A DNA stretch of 64,000 nucleotides from Eudorina sp. 2006-703-Eu-15 (lineage: Eukaryota; Chlorophyta; Chlorophyceae; Chlamydomonadales; Volvocaceae): NCBI GenBank assembly GCA_003117195.1, contig BDSI01000105.1:248001-312000 (forward strand), in the 5' to 3' direction. The translations under genes and the position numbers were made by a program. The notes beneath the pieces were generated by a model that did no database searches, had not been told where the DNA came from, and was given only the letters and a program-made list of their open reading frames with translations. Shown one piece after another: positions 1-21,768 of this stretch (position 1 is its first letter; each line of letters begins with the position of its first letter).

Positions 1-813
1 CCCGCCCTCCCAGTGGCCGGCCGCATCAGACCACGGAGCGCCGCTGGGGAATCTCCGGGCACGCACGACGATCCCTTTGTCCGGTCCATTCATTCATTTA
101 GCCATTAAGGTACCATTCATTTATTCATTCATTCGTTGATTGATTCATTCATTCGTCCGCAAGGGACAGCTCACCCGGAAAGTGCGGGCTCACATCCCTG
201 AAGCGGCTGCAGCGAGCCGCCCACCCCTCCGCCAAGGAGCTCAGCCGCGTGTCCAAATTGAAGTAGTCGCGCAGCACTGCCGCGTCATGGGCGGGGGCGG
301 CGTCACGGCCGCGCGCCAGCACCCGGTACGCGACATCGTCCTCCAGCTGGCGAAGGCATACCTGTCGACGCCAGGCGAGCAAGACAGCGGCAAGGCGTGA
401 CTGCAAGAGTCTGTGTGCGGGGTAGGCAGGTGTCGGGTGAGACGATAGCATTTGTAGTTGTGGACGATGTGGACGATCTTTGAGTGGTAGTTTGAGGATG
501 TCAAATCATTCTCCATGGTCGGGTGGGTTTTGAAGCTATCAAATTTGCCGGATCGCGGAAATATCGAGAGGGGGATGCGGGACGCAAAGCAGGCGCGTGA
601 TGTGCAGGGGGGCAATGCTGGGTGCTGCGGGGGCATCCAGCCGCTTACCAGCCTGTCACCTATCACTCCAGTGTACTCGTTGTCTCCTGTTTTACGCCAT
701 CGGAAGCTCTGTCCCGTAGGAAGGCAGAAGTCAAGTTGGAGCTCTTGTGGCCCCGCCCCGAGGATATGCCATGTCTCCCCGACAGCTAGGGCCCCAGCAC
801 CGGAGGCGGCCAT
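1..813 (-). CDS. OGG1: 8-oxoguanine DNA glycosylase (OGG1), 5' part only
   Basis: Base-excision repair glycosylase/AP lyase that removes 8-oxoguanine. Two exons are visible: 649-813 (ATG at 811-813) and 175-361; the remainder lies beyond the left edge. Spliced, exon 1 carries the N-terminal strand motif PTGQSFRWRKTGDNEYTGV and exon 2 continues with the OGG1-like stretch AAVLRDYFNLD and LAEGWAARCSRF, matching the N-terminal TATA-box-like domain of the family. The donors GTAAGC (from 648) and GTGAGC (from 174) are good and the acceptor CGACAG precedes exon 2. The catalytic HhH-GPD part is not in the window. The intron after exon 2 contains an attcattc microsatellite (about 88-155). Identity is secure from the order of motifs; exact ends are my splice predictions. 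Confidence 0.85.
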
Positions 814-1347
814 ATCAGAAATGAGGAGCTCCGCGCCGGCCACGCTTGCACCCGCGGGTCGGGTTACAGCGCGAGCCGTGCCATGGATAGTGCTGCACAC
901 GGCCGTGGCTGTCGTGTCTCGGACTGCGCGCACGTACAAGAGGGTGCTGGCAAAATGCTTGCTTCCGTTGCGAAGTCGTACTTGATTAACGACATGCTCA
1001 AACAGACGACGTGCCGGCGTTTGCAAAGAGCCAGAGCGCAAGGTCATGCACCGAGGAGGAAATGCTCCAACAATTGCCCCCAGATGCATTCGGGCAGCTC
1101 ATTGTGTCAGGACGTAGAATTAGTTTGAATAAAAGAAGTTCTCCTTGGTTTCAAGTGAATTCAGTACGGCAAATGTCGTGTCTTTCTTAAAGGGCGGGCA
1201 GTTCCAAGCATTCGTTTGTTTCCTCGGGCCGCTCTACTGGTTGTTTTCCAGACAGAGCGCGCCTATTTGCCACATTTATAGAGCTCTCTTAGTGACAGCT
1301 GCGCAGAGATGAGTAGCCCACTCACTTGACCGTTCTCACACACTCCC
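814..1347. promoter_or_regulatory. Divergent intergenic promoter region between OGG1 and the ataxin-2 gene
   Basis: The 534 bp between two divergently oriented start codons must hold both promoters and 5' UTRs. A TATA-like ACATTTATAGAGC lies at about 1272-1284, some 70 bp upstream of the ataxin-2 ATG. No comparable box is evident for OGG1. No other ORF here looks real. Confidence 0.45.
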
Positions 1348-4300
1348 ATGCCAACCTACTCGGCTATGGTGGCTGGTGGGCTGTCTAGGGGTGGTGGGTC
1401 CCAGCAGCACCACCAGCAGTCTGGCCATGGACCACAGCAGCATCACAATGGAGTTAAGCAGACCCCTGTCCGCCAAACGGTTGGCTTTTCCGTTGCAAAG
1501 AACGCCGACAGGCTTGGCTTCATTGGTAACGTGCTTATTGGCTACAAGGTGGAAGTTCAGGTAGGGTCATTATTGTGGCAATCTGTGGGCGTTCCGAGGC
1601 TGTTTCGGCCGCGCTGACGACATTACAAGTTTGCTATTTTCTAATGGTTGGCCGTGAGTATATTGCCAGGTGCTAAGCCAAGTTCCGTTCTTTGCCCTGT
1701 TAGGTGGCGAGCGGCTATGTCTATGAGGGCGTCTTCAGCTCCTATCAGAATGACAGCACGGGCGCGTCCTTTACCCTTAAGTACGCAAAGACCATCAAGG
1801 ATCCAAACTCCAGCACAGACAAAACTGCACTGGCAGAAAAGCCGGTACCGGTGTTGACTATCTCAGCGACGGAAATGGTCCAGCTCTTTGCAAAGGACGT
1901 CCGCTTCAGTCCCGAGGATCTGTCGGGAGTCGACCATGGCGATGTCGGCTTTGAGACAGACGCAGCTATTTCGAGAGGCCGCGGAGGGTGAGTGGTGTGT
2001 TTTGTGAAGGGGGAAAATGGTGGACACAGTCCGTTCTCTGTTGTCTGCGAACCAAGCTTTGGCATTCGCACATGTGGGGTCGTGGCTCCTAGGGCAGTCC
2101 TAATGGACGCGACTGTGGCAGGTGCGTGCGCGAGCTGCAGCCGTGGAAGCCCGACGAGGGCGACGACGGCTCCTTCTTCAGCCTTGAGACGAGCAACACC
2201 ACCAACTGGGATCAGTTCGCCGTCAACCGTGACCGGTTTGGAGTGAAAACCACTTGGGACGAACACTTCTACACCACGAAGATCAACCACGAGGAGTGCC
2301 GTATTTCGGAGGCCGACGCGCTGCGGATTGCGCAGGAGATTGAGTCGGGCAACACCACCACTACCACCAACATCCACCTCTTGGAGGAGCGTGGTGGGGA
2401 GCTGGCGCCGGACGTGAGTGAAGGAGCTTGTCGGAGTAGACACGCGCATGGCTGCCACACGGTCTTGTTGGTAGAGCTGCTGTACCTTTGATAACTTCGC
2501 ATCTGCACATGCCGTCATTTCCTTTGTGTCGTGTTCTCTGCTGCACGGAGATAGTTGATGCGCTTTCATTCCGCATCTTCGTTGTACTGCTGCACACGAA
2601 GCTAATTGAATGCCTTGTTTCCTGCCACGTCAAATCTCCGGAAGGTTGATGAGGAAGCGCTGTACGGTGCCGTGATCCGGGAAGCTGCGCCGCAGCCATA
2701 CCAACATCCTAACAGCCACCATCACCATCACCACCAGTCGCAGCAATCCCAGCGGCAGCAACAGCGGAATCGGACACCGCAGCAGTCATCGTCGGCAGCT
2801 GACCGTATGAACGCCTGGGGCCGAGCGGGCTCGGGAGTTGCGGCGGTGGCGGGCAGCCTGTCTGCGTTACAGGTTGCTGCGCAGCACCACCAACAGATGC
2901 AGCAGCAGCAGCAGCATCACCACCACCAGCATCACCAGCAACGCGGCGCGATGTCAGGTACGCGTGTGGGTGAGGTGTAGCGAGCGGCCTAGGGTGACCA
3001 CGAGCACCGATTCGTTCACTGGCATATAGTTGGACTGACGCATTTACCCAGAACCGGTGGTTACGTGCTACGAATGTCTCACCCAACTGTTGCTGCCACG
3101 AAATGGTGTACGTGTGCGTTGTTACGGCTGGGGCATGTCTTCTGATCCCCTCGTCGTGCGGATGTGTTGTTCGGTGGGTCAACAGTCGGGATGCATGCGA
3201 TGCAAGGCGGGACCCTGGTCCTTGCCTGGAGTGTTTGGGTCTTCGGTCAATTTATGCGGTTGAGACGCTGAATCGAGATGACTTTATGTTGCCTCGCCAG
3301 GTGGAGGCGTGATGGCTGCCAAATCTGCCACAGCCCCGGTGCCGGTTCCCCCGACGTCCGCCTCTGCTGGCGGCGCAGCACCGACACAGGAAGGCGCCGG
3401 CGGGAGCGGCAGCACGCCCGGCAGCACTGCGCCCATTGATATCGACGCTCGCAAGGAGGTCAACAAAGTGCGCAGCTCACTGACCACCTGGCCAAAGAAG
3501 GATCGCAGGTATGGCTCTGGGGGGAGCACGTGACGTTGGGTGGGGCAAGGGCTGGCTCAAGGCTCAACAGCACTTGCGGAATCAGCACGGGGAATGGATG
3601 CCGGAACGGAAGCCGGTTGGAATGATAGAGCAGCTCCTGGGTCGTCGGGTATTTCAGGCTGCCGGGTTGTGTCTGGCATATGACGAGAGGATAAATGATC
3701 GTTCTGCAGTACCCTCGACACGCCAACCAGGGATGGCCACGTGCACATGTGTGCGGCGAAATATGTTTCAACGCTGTGGCAACGGTTCTTCATCCCATTA
3801 CGTGCGCTTAAGGTCTTTGATGCAGTGCATAGCGGATGTAAGGTTCGTCTGGGGTAAATCGCCGCATGCGACCTCCGGCCAACGCATCATGTCGCCTGGC
3901 CGCCTGATGCCGCGCATGTGCGAAACCCGCAGCTCCCCGTTCGGAACTCCGAGGCTGGGCATGTCCCGGTCCCCTGTGTTTGCCAGTCCACTGGTGGCGG
4001 ACCCCGTCTCCTTCTCTGCTCTGGACCTGGACCCGGGGGCGCCACAGGTACGGTGGGCGGGGCTTCGGGGCCGCGATGTTCTCCTTGGATCTGCTGCCAG
4101 CCCTCGGTTCCAACGGCTGTCCTGCAGGTGCGGCTGGACCCGGAGGCTCAAGCCGAGTTCCTGCGCTTCAAGGAGGAGCAAATGAAGAAACGGTCCGGAC
4201 AGATGGGGTGAGTTGTTTGCCGGAAGGCTCGGGTTCTGCGACGTCGGTCAGTTGAGCCGGCCTGTGATTATGGCTGGCGATGCAGCGTCATCGCATGAGT

Positions 4301-6544
4301 GCTTGCAGCTTGAGGACAGCCGCAGCGTGAGGCGTGTCCATTGCGCGCCGTCGGTCAAGAAAGAGTGTGGGTTGACGCAGTGATTGATCTATGGGGGTTG
4401 GCAAGGATCTGATGGATTCCTTGCAGTCTGGGTCCGCCTCGGGACCTTAAGAACCATGGGGCGCGAAGCTTGTTCGGACGGCTTCTGTCTTGCCGACGAT
4501 GTGGGCGAATCGGCTTATCCACTCAATAGGACGTGTGCTTCCCATTTGCTGACTTTGCTTTCGGTGCTATAATCAGGCAACCAACGTGTCTTGTCTGCTT
4601 GATTGCAGTGCCGAGGCAACGCTGGCCGACCTAAAGAAGGCTGCTTCTTCCAGCTTCAAGGAGCGCACAGGGCCCCCGTCTGGAAATGGCATGGCTGGCA
4701 CGCCCGCGGAGCAAACGCCGTCTGCGCCAGGCGCTGCCACCGCACCAGCGACCACTGAGTCCCCAGCTCTAGCAGCCGCCAGCCCCACGCCGGTGCCGGC
4801 GCCAGCGCCAGCGACCGCGGCTCCTGTCTCAGCTCCCACGGTTGCGCTTGCAGCGGCTGGCAGTGCCACCGGCGTCGCGACCGCCACCTCCGCACCTGCT
4901 GCGGCAGCAGCTGGCCCTGCACAGGCCACGGAGGTCGGGGAACCCAAGCCAAAGCTGGTGTCGAAATTGAACCCTAACGCCAAGCCGTTCTCTTTAAACA
5001 TCTACGCGAAGGAGTTCGTCCCGTTAGCGAGGAAAGCAGCGACGACTCCGGCACCGGCACCGGCCGCTCCTGCGGCACAGCCAGCAGCCCCGCCGGTAAG
5101 CAGCACTGTCGCGGCAGCACTACCGCCAAGCACGACCAGCGCTGCGCCCGCAGCGCCCGCCGCCGCGGCCGCTGCAGCCGCCGTGGCCGTGTCTGCGGCT
5201 GCGGCCGCGGGCGTCGCGAACACTGTGCCGCCGGCGGCTTCCCACGCTGCTGCGGCGCCGCCAGCTGCTGCCGCGGCGGCAGCCCAAGCTGCCACCACCG
5301 GGCTCTCCAGCGGTCAGGCGACGTACTTGTCCGGCGCCAGTGTCCATGGCCTGACGGTTACCTACCACCACACTAGCAGCGCTCACAGCCACAGCCACAA
5401 CCACGGGGGCCCACAGCAGAGCCAGTACGGCTATGGCGGACAAGGTGGTCCCCACGTCGGCCATGGACACGCCAACGTGCACCATGAGCGCGGCGGCTAC
5501 GGCGGCGGCGCAGGCGGCCACCTGGGCCGGGAACTCCGCGAGCACGGCGGCGGCATGCACTACCGTGGGGACTCGTTCCGCTCCGGTGCTGATGGCCTTG
5601 GCGGTGGCGCTGGTAGCTACCGTGGGGGCGGCGGCGGCGGCGACCCCTTCCGCACGGGCGGGGCTTCCGGCTCCGGCGACGGTTACCACCACCATCATCA
5701 CCACCACCACCACAAGGGGGCGGGCGGTGGCGACCACCATGTCGTCAAGGGTGCAGAGTTGCATGGAGGTGCAGCGCAGGGCGGCCTGCACAAGGTCCCG
5801 CCGCCGCCGCCGCAGGGCCCCGCCGGCCTGGGCGAGGGCCCCATGGGCACTGCGGTAATTGTCAACGGCGTCGGACCCGCTACCCTTGGCCCCCACATGC
5901 TCGGGACCATGGCTCCCATGTCCGCCGCTGGCATGGCGCCCATGGGGTACGGCGTGATGGTGGCGTCGCCGGGCGGCTACATGACAGCATCCAGCATGCC
6001 GCCGGGCACCGTCGCCATCCCCACCACCGCCGGGGGCCACATGCCGATCATCGGCTATATGTCGCGCACGGCCGCCGGCACGCCGACCGTCGCGATGGCC
6101 CCGGGCCTGATGATGAGCACGGCGCCCCCGGGAATGGCGCCCCCGTACGGACCCGCAGGTGTGCCGTACATGACGGCAGCGCCGCCGCCTGGAACCATGC
6201 CGCCGCCAAGCCCCACGGGTCGGCCGCCGTCAGCCACTTATTACCAGGCGGGTGCTTACCCCGCCATGCTGGCCCAGCCCCATCCCGGTGGGCCCCACGC
6301 ACATCCTGGGGCCCCCATGGGGGGCCAACCCGGCGGCCCCATGCCCGGTCACCACCTGATGCAGGGGCCCGGTGGACACGGCCACGCCCACGGGCCCGGG
6401 CATTTGGGACAGCACATGCAGGACGGCCGTGGCATTGGGCCTATGGGTCTCGGCGGAGGCAAGGGTGGCGGCCGCCAGGGCGGCCGGCCACCTCGGATGG
6501 ACCACGACCGGTCTTCGCAGGTGCAGCGTGGCGATATGGACTGA
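1348..6544 (+). CDS. Ataxin-2 / CID-type RNA-binding protein (LSM, LsmAD, PAM2)
   Basis: Likely cytoplasmic mRNA regulator that binds poly(A)-binding protein and is linked to stress granules and translation (family knowledge). Predicted exons: 1348-1560, 1704-1987, 2122-2413, 2645-2957, 3301-3508, 3933-4047, 4128-4207, 4609-6544; phases close to a 1146-aa frame. The Sm-like ataxin-2 domain is split at IGYKVEVQ / VASGYVYEGVF; the LsmAD domain follows with WDQFAVNRDRFGVKTTWDEH; VDEEALYGAV and RKEVNKVRSSLT match ataxin-2 linkers. Exon 8 begins with a helical AEATLADLKKA segment, then an Ala/Pro linker and a PAM2 motif SKLNPNAKPFSLNIYAKEF at about 4960-5020. The long C-terminus is Ala-, Gly-, His- and Pro-rich, with a run of nine His codons near 5688-5714. 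A TATA-like box sits about 70 bp upstream. The weakest predicted junction is the acceptor before 2645. Confidence 0.88.
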
Positions 6545-8186
6545 GCAGCGGTAATCATGGGGACGGCATCTAGGTTAGAAGCTGCAGGAAGGGCGCAGGA
6601 GGACTCAGCCGTTGACTTCAGGGACGGCCTCAGTTGTGGCTGGTTTTAGGCGTCACGAGGCGCAGAGCCGATGCGCAGACGAACGACATGCAGTAGTGGG
6701 ATTGGGGTACCGATCCTGCTTGGCGTGTGGGCGGACCTCAGGCGCCGCGGGCGCGATGGGACTGGCTGGTTGCAGCTGGTTATTTGGCCGGGTGATGTCG
6801 GTTTCTAGTTGTTGGACGGCGCGGGGGCAGGCGTGTGGGTCGCCGCAATGTGGGTCAGGAACTGGTCAGTGCCGAACCTGATTGCCGGATCAACGTCTGT
6901 CAATCTACCTATTTTGTGAGACCTGCTGCCTGCCAACCTACCGTACCTAGCGGGACTAGCTGGCGGCGTTAAATACTGGAGCTTTTCAGTGTCTTACAAC
7001 GAATGTTGGTGGACGGACACGCAAAAACGCGACTTCATCTGCTTTGCGAAAGGCGCGACAAGCCTCCCCCACCCTATGTTCTGGCAGCAGCGCAGTGTCT
7101 ACCGATTTCCTATAACCCCCCTCCGACGAAGCGTTGCCGTCCATGGCTGTGCGGTCCGGCCTAGCCCTTCGGGTTACTCGGTATGGCCCCTCAACAAATT
7201 GCCGATGCATGCAAAGTTCGGCGGCAGTGCCGCTGCGGGTGGACCGGCGGCATGGAAAAAACGAGTATGGTGGGGGAGATGTACGTAAGGAGGTTGTCCG
7301 TGTACCTGCACACTCATGCGCACCCACCCAGCGACCCTTGGATGAGGTGCCTACAGAACACCATCCGGACGGTCATCCACATATTAGCTAGCAGCCGGGG
7401 CGCAAGGGTCCATAAGCGTCACCTCGGCTTCACCCTTGCACAAAACCCTAGCCACCCAACGCACCAACGGGCACCAACGAAACTCATGGAACAGCCCCAG
7501 GACCAGCCCCAACAAGCAGTATGCATTGTAACCGTAATGGAATACGCGGGAGATAATTCAACTTTGTCTTTCATAGTGCACAAGGTCTTTTATTCGTATG
7601 CACACAACATTGGCGTTAGGCACATTCGAATAAAAGACCGTGTCCGCTGCAAAAGATGAACAGGACATCATCGGTGCCAACAAGACTGGCCGCCGGCTCA
7701 CACAGTGAGCCAGCAAATCAGCGAGGGAAGAGGCCATGAAGGCTCCCCCCAAAACAGCCGCCAGCCGCCGCCCAACAGGAAAGCAATTCGAAAAGGCCGG
7801 CCCTTGCCAGTCTCCGGGCAATAAACCTGCAAGCCATTATGGGGGCCATTGCAGCCCGAATGAGGGGTCAACCACCGCGGGTGGCGAGGCCCCACAGAAT
7901 CCCAGCCGCGCCGGGGAACCCCCAGCCGATCAAACTCAGCCAGGCTTAACTAGAAGTCAGGGACGGCCCTACACTGCGCCTGGTCGGATACGGTAACTGG
8001 GCGGCGATGCCCCTGACCTCACGACTCCCCGCCAGTCCTTACGCTTACGCGCGCATCACGTGTCAGTTGTGTAACGCCGTCCAGCTGCATACCACTGCCC
8101 TTCCATGTTGTTCAGGACACAGTCGTATGCAAATTTACCCTGTGCGCCGGCGCAGAAGTGCATTGGTACGAATGTTTACGAGGCCT
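6545..8186. other. Non-coding stretch after the ataxin-2 gene
   Basis: Contains the 3' UTR and intergenic DNA. No convincing gene. A 17-bp inverted repeat (GGTCTTTTATTCGTATG at 7584-7600 against 7623-7639, one mismatch) encloses 22 bp. The ORFs crossing it look non-protein-like. Confidence 0.5.
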
Positions 8187-8810
8187 CTACACCAACCGCT
8201 CATCTTTGGGGCTCCCAGACATCATCCATACACTACAGTAGTGTAGTGTAGTGATTACACGCGCCAGCTCCCCAGGATTGTGCTTACAGTTGATGTATGG
8301 CACAACCGTTCCCCGTTGACTGTGCAGAGCTGCCAGCTGCGACACTACATTATTAGTTACTGACGCATCCGCAAGGTCCCAATCGAACATCAGAACGACA
8401 GGAAGCTCCACAGACACAATCTGTGCTGACCTGAGCTGCTTGCGCAGGGACATATGCAGCGCATCCAGCGAGTTGTCACGGGTGGCGAACACAATCTCGT
8501 CAGGAACAGCGCGTCCTCGTCCATTACGTCAGCCCCAGTTCAGCATCGAGAAATTGATGTAGTACTCAGGCCAATTGCGGAATCCTGCGGCGTGAAGCTT
8601 CTCGTCCTTGACGCATTGGGGCGGAACAGGCTGCCCCAGGAAGGCCTGCTTCATCTCCTCGTATTCCTCGACAGATAGCCCGCTATCAGAGGGGTGGCTC
8701 CGCCAGAAAGTGTTCCTCCCGGAAAGTATTCTGTCCCGTCATGTCGACCCGCGGGACGTCGTGCGTGGCGTAGCGCTGCGTTACGTCTGTCAGAATTGTC
8801 ATCACCAAAA
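8187..8810 (-). pseudogene. Decayed coding remnant, unknown protein
   Basis: Reading the minus strand, protein-like sequence continues across two breaks. A first block (about 8690-8810) includes DVPRVDMTGQNTFREEHF and ends at a stop beside a CCCC run. One frame over, it resumes with GLSVEEYEEMKQAFLGQPVP and NWPEYYINFSMLNWG, reaches an in-frame TGA near 8535, then continues in the same frame with EIVFATRDNSLDALHMSL, VVLMFDWDLADASVTNN and VPYINCKHNPGELARV. Composition is balanced, unlike the repeat-derived ORFs nearby. I recognise no family. One frameshift plus one stop suggest a pseudogene; an intron-containing gene with mis-seen exons is the alternative. Confidence 0.4.
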
Positions 8811-11210
8811 ACCACCATGGACGATGGAATATATGCAGGTTCCCTTTCCATAGCATCAGAATAGCATCAGAATAGATGCACTGGTCTCACCTGCGTTGAA
8901 GTTGCAACTGAACACGGGCAGCATGAAGAGCGGTTGCTGAATAACAAGCATCATCCGCAGCATCACCAGCCAGCACGGTTGTGCCGCCAGCCAGCACAAA
9001 TATAACCGGCAATTAATTGTTAGGAACGACCTTCACTTTTGCGCAGATTGAATATTTGCCTGCGTCGGCCTGCGCGAACGTACAAAAAAATGGTTGGCCA
9101 ACGGTCCGCGAAAAGGTCACCACCGTACCGTCCGCGACGTTTTGCACAATTTCTCGTATAAAATCTCACCATTTTAAGAGCATTAAATATCTTATGAAAG
9201 CTGGGACAAATACTTCAGTATGAGCGTCGTCCGGCTTCATTCGACATGACTTGACTTACGCGCGCGAACTGACCGAGGGCGACTATGGCCACCACGCCTC
9301 CAGAGCCGCTGAGCAAGGTCGAGTATGGCATTAAAGCCAAGAATATATTGTTACAGCGGTTCCCAAAACTACGCGACGAGCAATAAGCAGTGAACATAAT
9401 ACCCCAATATCCTACCGTATTCTACCCTGCCTTGCCACCCGCGTCCCAAAGCGCAAAGCGCTAACCTGATGCTTCGTATTGGATTCAGTTGCTGCTTACT
9501 AGAGGTAGGAGTGGTTAGGAGATGGCTGATGTTTGTGAATGCTGTGCTAGCCTAGGAGCTTGGGGTAGCGCTTGTGCCCCTAATAACGCAGTAGCGCATT
9601 TGCAGTGCGCGAACCTAAAATAAACACCCAGCGACGGTGCGTGAACTGCGAAAAAATAGGAATTGCGTATGCCCTGCCCTGTCCGTGGGGTGCGTTCGGG
9701 GTGTTCTTGAGCAATCTAAGTGCGCACACACTTTGTGTCCCTCATCCTCGCAGCACACGGAGAGGTCTTGAATTTTCTCTCTGAGTTCCACAGCTCTGCC
9801 ACCATTGCTTTGCCGTACTGGCGGCCCGGCTGCCGTACGATTTCGTACATATCATACTATTTCAAGGTGCGTGCCTCAGTCGCCCCATCGGAGAGTCTAC
9901 CAGGTTTCAGAATCCTCAGGGAAATCCAGCACAGCACACATCGAGACACATCTATACTCGGCATGGATGCTTCATTGCCGCAACCAATTCAGCGACAAAA
10001 TTAACGACGTCCATGCGTGGGCCCCGCCCATTCCGCCCCGTCGTCAGCCACGGCCCCTTCGGTCCTTCTCTGACTCTGTTGACAACAGGTGCTCGCCTCC
10101 CATCCACTTGAAATATTTAAATATTGGCACTTTAGTCATCTGCCGTACAGGTACGGACACGGACGACCGTGGGATCACAGGGTTCGATGACGACCCATCC
10201 TCTGATGCCACATTGCAAATCACGAACTCTGGGTCGGCGCAAACAATTCGGACGCAAGAAATATTCTGCTTTCCCCACCGAAATGAATATCCATATTAAT
10301 CCTTGATATGAGGCCGGCGGTGCAGCGTGCTGCGTGCGGCACGGATGGCACGGGCCCCTCCTCAAACCCCCCATTGTGCTTTGCTTGCGCACATTGTTGC
10401 TTGTCGCATCGCATGTTGGCTATGCATAGCCGGTCCGCAACGCGCACTGATATGTAATTCGCCATGCCACGTGCCATCACGACGAACAACACTAGCTCAC
10501 CATCTTGCCACGACGACATTCAAGTACCATCAATCAACACATCCACGCCATCTCTACGTACTCCATGCGGTTCCTCTCACACCAACGCAACCACACACGT
10601 ACCAACGCAACCACACACGTACCAACGCAACCACACACGTAGCAACATCGCAGCAGTAGAAAACAAACAAACAAAAAACAACACAAGACACGACACGACA
10701 AGGCAACTGCATTCCGCTCCTCTGACTGAGAGACAACTCATATAAGACCCACGCACGTGACCCTCGCACGTGTCTCCCAGGACGGACGGACGAACCATTT
10801 CGGTACTGAACGGACCACGACGGGCCACGCGCCGCCGCCATGGTCGTTTCCCGCATTGCATGTCGAGCGCGGCATGACGGACGTGCGTGAACGAACGCCG
10901 CGCAGGACGAATGAATAGCCCCCGCGCTGGGGGCTTGAATGGCGCGTGCGTGCACATCACGCGGCTCGCTCGTGCATGTCAGCGATTGAGGCGATCGAAG
11001 CGTTAATAAGCTTCTTGATCACGTAAGCAGCCTCGCTGTTGGTGCTTGATTGGGACATACATCTGGACATCCCTCCGCCGTATGCGGTCAACACATTCGA
11101 CCCAGCCAAGCGACGCCGATCGCGCGTCCCCCTCCGCATCGCGCCAAACCTGCTGTTCTCACAAGCAGTGCATGCGTGTATGTATGCGCCAGCACGACAC
11201 CGGGAATTGT
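8811..11210. other. Intergenic, no gene recognised
   Basis: AT-richer intergenic DNA. A 20-bp unit (accaacgcaaccacacacgt) is tandemly repeated three times at about 10580-10640. A 33-codon ORF at 9285-9386 is too short to support. Confidence 0.5.
10580..10640. repeat. 20-bp tandem repeat, three copies
   Basis: The unit accaacgcaaccacacacgt occurs three times head to tail, ending in a variant followed by agcaac. Local minisatellite. Confidence 0.85.

Positions 11211-21768
<10,558 letters not shown>

Noticed and set aside
9285..9386. 33-codon plus-strand ORF (MATTPPEPLSKVEYGIK...)
   Set aside because: Too short, no homology, no splice partners.
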